Origin: Arctopsyche grandis
Taxonomy: Eukaryota; Arthropoda; Insecta; Trichoptera; Hydropsychidae
NCBI RefSeq assembly: GCF_051622035.1
Contig: NC_135366.1
Span: forward strand, 749,001-813,000
DNA length: 64,000 nucleotides
Direction of reading: 5' to 3'
The position numbers and the translations under genes are program-made. Shown here piece after piece: positions 1 through 12,300 of the stretch; the stretch's first letter is position 1, and each line of letters starts with the position of its first letter. Under the pieces are notes generated by a model that was not told the DNA's origin, did not search any database, and saw only the letters and a list, made by a program, of their open reading frames with translations.

Positions 1-3000
1 CCTTGATAGTTATCCAATATGCATATGCGAACGTCTTTTATTGCATCCATCTTCTTTTTTAGCTGAAAATGGTCAGATATACAAAATAGATCTTGATAAG
101 AATTGCGCTCGGTTTCAGGGAATTGTGTTTTAACTATGTAATGTGATTTATGTATGTTTGTTTATAATTATTTGCCAGTTTTTCAAAGCGGGTCTGTTTT
201 ATCTTTTAATAAAATATGACTTTTTTATAAAATATGGTAATTTTTTTTCATACCTCTTTAAGATAGAACATTTGACCGGAATAAGCGCTCAAAATAGTTA
301 TATCTTCACCGTTATATCCTTGCTGAATTAAATAGTTTGCTAATAGCACAATGAATTGGGCTTCGTGTGCATTTGAGTGACTGGAAATCTCGGCTTCCTG
401 AAAATGAGCATACCAGTAATTAAGGAAATGTAATGAGATATGGAGTATTTGCTCCAGTGAATGACCGAGTCAAATATGTATGTACATGTATTAAGAACAC
501 CATTTATTCTGATGAGACACTTTCAATGCAAACAGAAAATACGAAAAATATTGCTATATTTAACCTAATATAATCGCTTGATTGTAATATGTTTTTGAGC
601 TCTTTTTCCTATTATGCTGTAGATTAACATTAGAATAATATAATACTATGATTACTAACCAAATTAAATTAAATTGTAAAATAGAAAATGATCAGTAGAT
701 CAGTGGCTATTAAAATAGATATAAGATGTATTGTGAACATAATTTCGTAATAATAAAAAGCATTTAAAAATCAAAAATATATAATACCTTCGCTTCTGGA
801 AATTCATGTGCAACAAAGAATAAATTCTTTGCAACCCCCAAAACATTGGGATAGTCGTAAACAGATGAATGATTCTCCAACTTGGGATATATGGCTGGTG
901 TGATCAAACTGGCTATTTCAGGTCGCATCCTATGCTGCACCCCCAACTGACAGAAATTAGTACCGTTTTTAAATGTACGTTCGAAGAGAGATATTTCTAG
1001 ATGGAATTTGCGGCCCAGCTGATATGAGGCGGTTGTAGGTCGCAACTGCTGATGATCACCTAAATGTTAGAAAAAGGATAAAGAAACAATTCGATGGTAT
1101 ATGAGTCATAGGTAACGTTTCTCAAAACTTTAATAAATAATCTTCCAATTAAAGTGAGTGTTAAAATCTACATTCAGAAATGTCTGATCGCAAATTTCAT
1201 ACATATACAAATCAAATGCCAAAAATATGTCACATGTTTTAATTATTTTATATCTCAATTAGGTTGACACGTCTTCAGTATATCTGAAGAAAGGTTTCCA
1301 AAAAGGAGCCATCCTCCAGTATAAGGAAGATAAAATATTGGTAGGGTGACCCGGAAGTAAATGGAGAAAGCAGAGCAGATTCCAGCAACAAAAGGAAGAA
1401 TAAATAAGAAGATAGAATATGTTTGATTTAATTGACATTTTAAAACATTTGTGTACACTAAATAGGGGTGGGGAATCTCATGAGTCGAAGTACGATTCCC
1501 CAAACTCGAACGCTATCAAGGTTTTTAGTTAATTTGAATAAAATAAGTCCTGCTTCGTTGATATTGCATAAAATCAAACTGTTCCTCTAAGAAAGTATAT
1601 GGAGTTTTTGACTGTTATTAATACTGTATACCAAGCAAATAACAAGCAAAGTTTAATTGTTTTTTTTTTTTTTGTATTAATATTTGAAATGTATTATTAT
1701 ATGTGAGTATGTATATGTACTTAGATATATCACTAATAAGAAAACTATAACACGATTACAATTATTTCAACCTAAAAACTGCTCTTCATATCACTTTTGT
1801 GTTCTACATATTGTATATTATGTACATCTTACCAAGCATGATGACGTGTTTACAATTTTCGTTCAAGTTTACGACAATATGTGATTCAAGGACTTCAGCC
1901 GCCTCTTCAATCACAACTAAAAACAATTAAAAATGCATTAACGATTATGAAATCAATAGCATTGTTTAAGTATATCGAAGTATCAACCTATCGACGGAGA
2001 CAGAGAACAGAGTAAAGGTCTCAAACGGGCAGCTGCAGTTGTAGTCAGTCCAATCACATGGGCCTTTTTCAATATCTGAATATCGCTCATTGTGTTGAAA
2101 TCCTCATACAATGCATACAAAGTTTGGTATTTTTCCTGCAGATTATAATATTTACATCAACACAATACATAGAACCTATCAACAACTACAGCGGGCTCAT
2201 TCCTAGAGCCATCAAATAGGAAAACTTATAATAAATAGAACTTAAGACACAACTTTATTAGCATGTTACGTTCACAACTTAACTAAAGTTATTAGGAAAA
2301 ATGCTGTAGCAGTTATAAGCATGCATGTGATTAATCCATTTTTTCGAGTTCATTTTTCCATCTAGGATTAGACCTATTACTGAATATTAACTAGGCTATG
2401 GCTAGAGCTATCGCTTAAAATAAGTAATAAATCAGACTCAAAGCAGCAATTTTTTTTTATATATTAAATAATTTTAAATTTAAATTTAATTAATTAATTA
2501 ATTTTAATTTTAAATTTAAAGTCAATTTTTTTTTATATATTAAATTCGTTACTGAAGATATTACTCTAAGACACAGCGATTGCAAATCACACACAAAGAT
2601 CATTGAATTATTGGATTAAAATGATGAGAAGTAAATTACCCGTAACTTCATAGTTTCATTGAAAAATACATTTTTTAACTCTGAACACCAATACCAATAG
2701 AGGTTCCAACGTTGATTTAAATTCAAATCTTTGGGTTTTAAATTGGAAAAATTAACCGTCTCTTTTGAAGCGCATGAAAGTTGGGTCTGAAAAACAATAA
2801 TTATATAAAATTATATGTTCTATATCACAATAATATAATATTTTATTATTCTGTATCAATAGAGAAAGCGTGGTTTTATCTCACATAGGCATATTTTACT
2901 AATTCTATTGGACAAGTTTAATATATAGTGTAAAAAAAATATAAACTGAAACTGTCTTAGTGACCAATAATTGTAAAAATCTTATATATTGGTTACATTA

Positions 3001-6000
3001 ATAACTTTTTTCAAGAATAGACGGCCTCTGTACATTACCTTTAAAAGAAATAGCTGACACAAGTGATATGTTTCATCTCTTGTACGATGCGTTTTTACAG
3101 CCTTTAATTCTATCTTCTCTGAAGTCTGTGAAATTTCGTCAGCAAATGAAAATAATGAGAATTTTTTATAAGTCACTGGAGTCGGTGAGATTTCGAAATC
3201 ATCATCGTCATCCAACACATTTCTCATATCGTCAATGTCTAAATCGTCCTTAGTGAACCGTTCAACTGCGAGAATATCGAGATAACATTGATAAATATCT
3301 TCATGACGGTACTTCTCCACTTCTTGCAGCTTGTCGCTCATCAATAGCCAATTGACTAAACGCGATTTCGAAGAATTACTTGAATAATTCCATAAATATC
3401 CACATATTTGAAACTGCGGCAAGCGATCATTCAACAAGTCCACGTCGATGATGCCATCGGCGGCTTCAATGTGCAAAATCGAATTCTGCAATTGGTTCAT
3501 TTTTTTGATAAGGTCGAATAGATCTCGGGAATGGGGATTTTTACTATTGTGCAACTTGCGCAATGAATTCAGGTTGTAATTTTTTGCAAACTCATCGTTT
3601 TTAGATTGGCCGCCGATCCTAACAATGTTTTTGGTCGTCGGTAATATGCCTGAAAGGAACTGATCAAGTGCGTGATTCGTAAAACATAAAACCAATAACG
3701 GTTTGTCAGAAACTGATACATTTTTCAAGAGGGTGTTGACTATTTTGAGACCGATGTAGGTTTTTCCAGTGCCCGGTGGACCTTGGATGGTGACAAACTC
3801 CCTAGACAAAGCCATCTTGTACGCTGCATATTGGTATTCGTCCAAACCGAGGTCTGAAGACGATGGCCAGCCTAGGTTATTCTTTATATCCACTTTAAAA
3901 GTCTTATCGTTAAAGGAGATGTTGTATATATTGGTGATGTGTTTAGGGACTACTGTCGAAACCTGCAAATAAAGTTCATTGTTAATATGGCATATCGGAC
4001 TATTTTCTGTCTGTCACCTTTGACAGAGACACACCTGCATGTTTACAATGTAGTCTTTCATTGGCAAATTTTCGCCGGAATTTTGAAGAGCTTCCAACAC
4101 AGGTCCATATTGCAGAAAGAAAACGTCACTTTCAAACATTACATACGTTCCGTTGAATAGATCGTCACCAATATCTTCATTTTTCATATCGACGATTACC
4201 TAAAAGTATGGATTATTTAAAACAGAGTAGAGCGGGAAAAATTAAGGGATTAGAATCTTGAGGATAAAAACTTTCAACTGAATAGCAAAGTATTCATTGC
4301 ACCATGAAAATGAGATACCAAAGTAATAAGTATAATGTTTGGCCAAAGCATTGTAACATAAAAAAATAAAGTAAAAATTAGCATAGTGAGAATAGGGTAA
4401 GTTAACAATTCTGTTTTTATTCACTACAATAAGTACATATATAATATTACTTTCATATTAATTATTACAGAACAAGGGCAATTACTGTTATAAATAGATA
4501 TTTAGAGTAATTTTGAACTGTAAATGGCTATATATTTTTAAAGTAATTACTAGGGAGTTAAATCCTACCATTCCCTGCGACAACAACTGCTCCGATCTCT
4601 CAACAATTGTACCGAATAAACAAGTTTTAAATTTGTCTTTCGTGAAACATAGCAGAGATCCAAATAAAAATCTCTTATAAAACGCTTTTGGATGCCTATT
4701 GAGATTGTTTTCATCAAAAGCCACTAATATTCCTGCGCGCTTATTGGAAACGGCAAAATATTTAAATCTGGCACTAAGGTAAAATCTGAAAAGAAATAAA
4801 AATTTTAATACACAAACAAACTATTGTTAAATGGACACTATCTTATGTTCAAATTAATTTAAGAAACCATTGTGGAACTTTGTTATACAACTAAAATAGT
4901 ATTTACTTGATTTGTGACATTTCAGGTGATCTTATTGCACAACAAAGGTCAATGAAGAGAATAGAGATGGAATAACAATATAAATTAAATAAGCATATGT
5001 ATGTGTATATGAAATTATAGCAGTGAAATTGAAATAATAATAATTTAATTTGGGGCGAGGTGGAAACCAGTATCAACAAACAGTACTATTAGAGCAGCGG
5101 TGACCAACTTTTCGGACCTCACAGACCACTAAATTCATAATTTAAAATCCCGCAGACCTCTCACATGAATTTTTAAAAAAGATATTAGTAAAATAATGAT
5201 CAGATAACTTCATTTTATTTATATGAAATGCACCCAGTAGCGAATCACCAACAGTTCGGGCCCTGGGATAAAGTTTGAAAACTGGGCCCCTTCTTAATTT
5301 TTTTAAATCAATAATAAATTCAGCCAAAATATATTGAAATGTACAATAATACATTGATAATAGGTTAAACATTCCAATGGTCAGAGATTTTTTATATTTA
5401 TTCTGGCCTTCAAAGAAGGTAAAAAGGTTTTTCTGCTTAACATTCTCTTTTCTGCATTTTGTAGGGTTTCAAATTTTATGACACAAAAACATATTTTGCT
5501 TTTTAAAATATCACGTCTGTTGGTGGAAACTACTGGTCAAGTAGGAAATTCAAATAACTTGAACATACATTCATAGTGGACATATAAACCTCATTATTAA
5601 TGTTTTACCTTCCTCCGTTGTGCTTCTTTTGCTTAGGATCATGTAAGAAACTCATTATGGCATCCCTCATGGGAGAAATGTAGTCTTCTCTCATCAATCG
5701 AAATTGAACATCCAAATAATGATCCACGCAATTGTACGCACCATCAATTATATTTGGACGCAAGAAGGTAAAATTATTTGAGTTAATTTCATCTGCATCT
5801 GGAAGTATAGGCATAGTCCTAAAATCATCGGGAACTTCCCGGTCATCATCCAAAGCTTTTCTGGATCGCTGAAAAGCAAAAATATTCGATTAAGTCATTG
5901 CAAAAAGCCACATTGCAAAATTCAATACTTACAAATCTTTCGGAAAGTTCTTCTTTCGTCAAAGTCATTCGCGTTTGAATGTCAGTCAAAGATTGCTGTA

Positions 6001-9000
6001 GTCCATCTTCGAAACGCAGTTTCTGACGATCTTGTAATCCTTGTAATATCACTTTACTGTAGTCTACCAATTTCGTCAATGTGTCCAAAGCTATGTTGGG
6101 CATCAAAGTAATGACACAATTGTAAAAAGTGAAAACGTTCTTCCAAAAACCGTTATAATCATCCCAAAATAATTTGTTCATCTTCTTCTCATTCATTTTG
6201 ACGTATGGTAGATTTAAAATGTACTTTTCAAACGATTCCAGAAAATTAGATTGGCACACCTTGGTCATTATGTTTGCTTTCGATTCATTGAAATTCACTA
6301 TGCAGACTTTGGACAAGCAATTCATGAAAAGTACAATATTGTCCGGCGAAAAGTCCTTCGTCAGGGTGTTGGTGAACTTTTTATTTTGTCTACTGAACAC
6401 CATGAGGATTTCCGATCCATCTTGTGACGACATCTCGAGCAGTTGTTTGAATCCGAACGTTATGTGACTCATATCAATTGGGTTCGCATGTTTGTTGATT
6501 TTGTGCTCCGGCTGATTTGTCGGTTGGAACTGAAATCTTCGACTATTTGATGAAGCGTGTGCAGGCTCTTTTGAGATACCTTAAATGTGATAAAAAAATA
6601 TTTTTATTGCAGAATTCAATAAAATGTATTAAGTATTTATAAAATTATATTTAAAGAATAAAAACCAGCTTTCTTTACTTATTACAAAGCTCTTGAATCA
6701 GTTTGCTGATAACTGAGCTAACAGTATCATGCATGATTAATGTACATATACATATCTATCGAATAATATAATATGATACATTTGTAAAAAAAAATAAGTA
6801 AAAATCCCCTTTTGCGATAAAATACCATACAGGTCAGGTGAATATGAGCCATCTCATGTAAAAGTTTCGTAGTCGAAGATCAAATTCGAGACTTAAAAAT
6901 CTTCTCATTTCATCAGTTGGAAAACAAACATGGAATAATCATCGTCCAAACCCAACAGGTTGGTTTAATTCGGGGTTACCCAAGTGCAGATTAACAAGTC
7001 TATAAGGCCAAAGAATATGTATACTAATAAACGAATAAATAGAACCCATTATTGAAAAATAAAATTTTAAACGAATATATTTCATTAGGATTGATCATTC
7101 ATCAATCATCCATCACACACATGCACAATTATGCACATTCAGAGATACGAGTTTTGAGCGGTGATTTTTTGGTTAGAACTGAAATCTACGAAGATTTGAA
7201 TTTGATGAACATTTCGGTGAAAATAAAAAGTCGTTTAGACTTATTATTTCCACAATGCCGAAGATTACAATCAGAAATGAGCAAAATGTGAAAATTTCGA
7301 GTAGAAAGAAAAACTGGGAAATTTGAAAATTCATAGATCGTTTTTAAATACATCAATATAATACGGCAGTAAATAGTTTAAGTTTAAGATAAGTATTAAG
7401 AATTATAATAAAATTATTTAATTATTCACAATTTTCGTATGCAATTTCTCCTTCTTGAATTCAAAATTTTTATTAATGGTAGATTTTTATTTAATTCTTA
7501 CTGTTTTTCTACGTATGTAAATAATTTGTCAAATGATGATAGAGTATTCAGTATAATTGAATAGTCTGATGGCAAAATTTACATAAAAATAATCTTTTAA
7601 TCATTAAAAAAGCATTTAAAACATTACAAAAATAGTTGTATTTTTATTTAAAAAGGATCCTTATTGTATTTGAACTCGTCAGGATTATAAGTTGAATTAA
7701 CATTAACTTAATCATAAGTTCTGTTTTAGGTCATCGACTTTAGAGAGTCTTTAATTAATATTATGTATTAGATGTACATATTATGAGCATTTATAAAGAT
7801 TGTAAATAGGTTTTTGAGCTCTTTTTCCTATTATGCTGTACATTAACATTAGAATAATATAATACTATGATTACTAACCAAATTAAATTGTAAAATAGAA
7901 AATGATCAGTAGATCAGTAGCTATTAAAATAGATATAAGATGTATTGTGAACATAATTTCGTAATAATAAAAAGCATTTAAAAAACAAAAATATATAATA
8001 CCTTCATACCTTCATACCTGCATCATAAGTTAATTTTAGACAATTTAAAGATCGTAAATATCATAGTTATCGTTGATGCATTGTACTCAACAATATCGTG
8101 CTTGATTAATCTATCAGATTATATATATTATTTGATTAATCTATCAGATTATATATATTATTTGATTAATCTATCAGATTATATATTATTTGATTAATCT
8201 ATCAGATTATATATATTATTTGATTAATCTATCAGATTATATATATTATTTGAATTTTGTTTTGGTAAAAAAAAGTAAAAAATCCCCTTTTGCGATAAAA
8301 TACCATACAGGTATGAACATGAGTCATCTCATATAAAAGTTTCATTTTAAAATTCAACCAACCTGTTGGGCTTGGACGATGATTACTCCATGTTCGTTTT
8401 CCAACTGATGAAATGGGAAGATTATTAAGTCTCGAATTTGATCCTCCATAGTTAACTCGTAATCCTATATAAAACATATTTCTTGAGAGGACTTTTACAA
8501 TACAACTGGCGAATATATATTAGTTACTAGGTTTCTGACTAAAACTTACCTGATGAGGGTGCGTGAAGATCTCTTCCAAACGAATCTTTTTTTGCCGATG
8601 GTTTTCCAACGGATGAACTACCTATATATAGATCATAGTTAGGCTCTCCATAGTTAATTCGCCATTCTAAATAAAATATAAAATAATATTGAAATTAAAA
8701 ACCGTCACATAAATCCGGTGTTGCCCAAGTACAAATTCTAATCAAGTACATCGCTAAGGTAAAGAGTATATGAATAAATAGCAGCCATAATAATGGGTGC
8801 CATTTTTACTAACCTCTTCTTAGTTCACAAAAGATTTTTTTAATTGAGTATGTATTTTACTGAGATTGATCATTCATCAATCATTCATCACACACGTGCA
8901 CAGTGATGCAGATCCGAAGACAAGACTTTTGAACGAATTCGACACGCCCAACAATGACCAGTGGAACAAGTGTTCTCCACAAAAAATTTAGAACAAAAGA

Positions 9001-9541
9001 TGAACCGTGAACGTGCAACGACAACCCCTTTGCACCAGAAGTACTCCTTGGTCAGTGGGATTTCCTATTCAACCTAGTACATACATAGTACATATATGTA
9101 TGCATGTACATATATGTACTAGCTGATGTATCTGATTTATGGTACATATTAAATATTTTTCACATATAAAATCCAAGGATAGTGGAGTTAAATAGGCTAT
9201 GTTCGACTTGGAATCAGAGGATGTTATTATGCAAAGTTTGATCAAAATTTAACAAGAGTGATAAAGGGTTATTGTTATTAAGATATATGTAGATAGGAGG
9301 GACATTTGATTTTATTACTAGCTGAATTACTTTCGCTGGTAAATATGGATGGTATTTGTAGTAGAATACGGGTGTAGATTGGAGTGGAAAGTTCAAATGC
9401 CAAGAGTCCTAGTGACCATGAAAATTATGTATAGGTAGATCCATGGAGTGGTCCAAAACCATAAAATATATTTTTTAAAACATCTAAAAGTTCTTACCCA
9501 TACAAATGTATATATGTTTAAAACCATTTCGTGATGAATTC

Positions 9542-9633
<92 letters not shown>

Positions 9634-10292
9634 ATACATACACAAGTAATAATTTATGTTATAATAAAGAAGACTAACCTGGATTAGGTCTCGCGGGATG
9701 AAGACTAGGTCTCTCTTTCCCATGGGATGAATTAGCACGAAGAAATAATTTTTGCGTATTTGGGCTCCCTAGAAAAATACAAATAGCACATTAGAATCGA
9801 AAAAATAAATGTTGTTGATTTCAGGCATAAATCACCACGATACATCTTGTCTGTTTTAGGTGATAATTTAGCTCTTAAAATTTCATTTATAAATTTCAAA
9901 AATTCGAATCATCAGATAGGTTTAGAATAGAAGGCGTTTTAAATTAAAGAAATAGTTTTTACAGCAATGCTTTTATTCACCACTGGCCGGAAACAGTATA
10001 TGATTTTACTATTATTAATTACAACATATAATATATAATAAATTCCTGAAGTTTTTCTTTTTAATACAAAACTGCAACACTGAACATTAGAATAAATATA
10101 TGTATTATAACTTTTACTGAGATTATTTGCCGGAAAATGATAGAATTAAATTAAAGAAATAGTAAAGGTATATTGAAGACTGGATTGGTATGTAGTTTTA
10201 GTTGTATTTATTCTTATATGTATGTATATAGATAAACCTTGATCGTCTTCATAAAAATCCCACCATGAAAATGAAGCACGACGACTATCCAT
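1..10292 (-). CDS. ZNFX1: ZNFX1-type SF1 RNA helicase, partial (15 exons, 3' end beyond the window)
   Basis: Exons (minus strand, phases all compatible): 10292-10238, 9768-9679, 8666-8550, 8464-8363, 6579-5933, 5868-5609, 4785-4569, 4199-4035, 3962-3039, 2786-2640, 2135-1988, 1916-1833, 1059-788, 397-254, 62-1. They give about 1144 residues. Seen: Walker A GPPGTGKT near residue 612, then [14 protein letters not shown], the loop [16 protein letters not shown], a DExx-box variant [42 protein letters not shown] and DNYQG at the edge. This order and wording match the ZNFX1 family. Vertebrate ZNFX1 is an interferon-induced dsRNA sensor; C. elegans ZNFX-1 acts in germ granules in small-RNA inheritance. 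The NFX1-type zinc fingers would lie left of base 1. Exons 2-4 are short, phase 1-1 and encode a polar, probably disordered N-terminus. The start is my choice; an in-frame ATG at 10343 would add 17 residues. Family very sure, exons 1-4 less so. Confidence 0.88.
6785..6970. repeat. Partial duplication of 8264-8445, half of it inverted
   Basis: Bases 6785-6869 repeat 8264-8343 in direct orientation (shared word tccccttttgcgataaaata). The next ~95 bp, 6872-6970, are instead the reverse complement of about 8358-8450, which is helicase exon 4. The intron between exons 4 and 5 therefore contains an antisense copy of exon 4, about 1.4 kb from the sense copy in the same pre-mRNA. Confidence 0.85.
6980..7165. 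repeat. Diverged copy of 8705-8965
   Basis: Both stretches contain ttgatcattcatcaatcat followed by a cacacac-tgcac segment and similar flanks (cccaagt-cag upstream, acttttgaacg or gttttgagcg downstream). Together with the neighbouring copies this indicates that the 5' half of the helicase gene went through a rearranged duplication of roughly 1.8 kb. Confidence 0.7.
7810..8004. repeat. Direct copy of the exon 13 / intron 13 junction
   Basis: This stretch repeats 591-791 with few differences. The source spans the last bases of helicase exon 13, its splice donor and about 190 bp of the following intron. The copy sits in the large intron between exons 4 and 5 in the same orientation, so it brings a second donor-like site into the transcript. 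Confidence 0.85.
8102..8252. repeat. Minisatellite, 31-bp unit, about 5 copies
   Basis: The words gattaatctatcagattat and atatattattt recur about five times in tandem, one copy slightly shorter. It lies in the intron between helicase exons 4 and 5. Confidence 0.95.
9547..9625. repeat. (TA)n microsatellite
   Basis: About 39 uninterrupted TA dinucleotides in the intron after helicase exon 2. The long open frame across it is a by-product of the repeat. Confidence 0.98.
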
Positions 10293-10378
10293 GACGACGA
10301 ACAAACGTACACTTACTGATAGAGCAAATTTTTCGTGAAACAATACTTCTCAAACTTCTCATGGTCCGTACGCACCAA

Positions 10379-10948
10379 ACCAACGACGATTTTGTGCCAA
10401 CTTTTAAAACCAGTAGAGTACAAAATATCGAAATAAAAATTAAATTAAAAAATCGAAATTAAATATCAAAATTAAGCTAAAGACCGAGATTGAGCTAAAA
10501 TTAGATCATCGTTGATGTTTTGAATACCAACAATGTTTTGAATTACGACGATACGCATTACAACCAGAGAAATATTATAATTTCTCTGATTACGAGCGAA
10601 AAAATCCTTGTTATTGTTTCTTATAAGTCGTCACGATATACTATTGTGTTTCGGCCATCGGAAACATTTAACCAACGACGATTTTGGGCCAACTTTTAAA
10701 ACCAGTAGCGTACAAAATATCGAAATAAAAATTAAATTAAATATCAAAATTAAGCTAAAGAGCGAGATTGAGCTAAAATTAGATCATCTTTGATGTTTTG
10801 AATACCAACAATGTTTTGAATTACGACGATACGCATTACAACCAGAGAAATATTATAATTTCTCTGATTACTAGCGAAAAAATCCTTGTTATTGTTTCTT
10901 ATAAGTCGTCACGATATACTACTGTGTTTCGGCCATCGGAAACATTTA
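10379..10948. repeat. Tandem duplication, unit about 290 bp, two copies
   Basis: The words accaacgacgatttt, gttttgaattacgacgatac and cgtcacgatatact occur in both halves; the first word recurs 292 bp later. It lies just upstream of the presumed helicase start. AT-rich; no gene seen. Confidence 0.92.
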
Positions 10949-11025
10949 ACAAAAAAAATGTCGGTGATTTGTCAAAGGGTTTTTTTTTCTTTCGTCGAAA
11001 TAAAATTAATAATCACACATGATCC

Positions 11026-11165
11026 GATAAATTGTACCTCTGAGATGGATTTAATTATTTGATTTATTTCGACGAGAGAAACAATTGAAGACATTATCCG
11101 ATAAAATTTACCTCTGAAATGATTTAATTAATTGATTTATTTCGACGAGAGAAACAATTGAAGAC
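11026..11165. repeat. Tandem duplication, unit about 70 bp, two copies
   Basis: Both copies end with gatttatttcgacgagagaa followed by acaattgaagac. No gene is visible between 10949 and 11263. Confidence 0.9.
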
Positions 11166-11591
11166 TAAAAAAAATTCAATTGATAGACCGACAACGCTCC
11201 GGATTGCGGTCATCGCTCGGTCACCCATACTAATAAATGAGATATTCTCAGTAACTGCGCATGAAGGTCTGTTCATACCTAGTCAGCACGTACCGACTTC
11301 AGCAGGTATCCGGCCGTACGAAAAGTATTCTTTGGTACATTTTGTATGGATATGTTCATTTGAACCGTCACGTTTACGCCACGGCAGGCTTACAGCAGTA
11401 CCCGACATTTACAGCAACATCCGTCAACGTATCGTATCCATCTTTTTGGCCATCGTGGAGATATACACGCGAATTACGTGCCATGAGTCTGCCGCTTTGC
11501 TGTTTTGGACCAATTATCGATAGTGACAGTCAAGAGCTTTTCAATCTTTCGACATGGTTTTGGCGCAAATATTTAAAAAAAAATTAAATTT

Positions 11592-12300
11592 ATGGGGATC
11601 TAGTCTTGTTGTGAAGGTCTTCTTCACCACCAGTCCGCCATGTATTATAGACAGGTTCGTCTGTGTTCGATATTAAATACAGCTATGTTCAATATGGTAT
11701 TTATTTGGTAGTAACACGTATACACAAGTATGATTAATTGTTGTTCTTCCAAGTCCGCGTAGTGAAGTGGTGGCTGGTCAGGAGCTGGATGTTGACTGGT
11801 CTGCTGCTGTGTGTCGACGCTTGCTGCTCTGGGTCGACTGGCGTTGTTTGGGTTGTACCTCCTTTTATATGGTTTCTGGAATGCTTGGTGGAAGTGGTTA
11901 TTGACGCGTACGAGAGGAATTTTGTTTTCGTCGAGGCGTCGAATTTTCTGGAATGCTTGATGGAAGTGGTTATTGACGCGTACGAGAGGAATTTTGTTTT
12001 CGTCGAGGCGTCGAATTTTCTGGAATGCTTGATGGAAGTGGTTATTGACGCGTACGAGAGGAATTTTGTTTTCGTCGAGGCGTCGAATTTTCTGGAATGC
12101 TTGGCGCCTTTCCGCTCGATGTATTTTAATGGTGGCGGCGTGTTTCGACCGTTTTGGTTCCACTCGACTGGTAGGGGCGTTCCGCCTGAGTTTAATATAA
12201 CGACTACAGGTGCATGTCGTCTGGGTTTCGGGAATGTAGTTTGTTGTTGCGGAATATTCTCGAATGTTTCGATGACGATGACGACGACGAGATTCCTACA
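11592..12300 (-). repeat. LTR copy 1
   Basis: Bounded by aattt on the left and the internal segment on the right. It contains three tandem 69-bp units (each with gaggaattttgttttcgtcg) and a gacgatgacgacgacgag stretch. Confidence 0.85.

Noticed and set aside
6174-6467. Plus-strand 97-residue frame
   Set aside because: Antisense shadow of helicase exon 5.
9484-9738. Ile/Tyr repeat frame
   Set aside because: By-product of (TA)n; only the helicase exon 9679-9768 in this stretch is supported.
10293-10343. Helicase start at the upstream ATG (MFHEKFALSV...)
   Set aside because: In frame and possible, but the hydrophobic 17 residues do not resemble the polar N-terminus that follows; noted as an alternative only.
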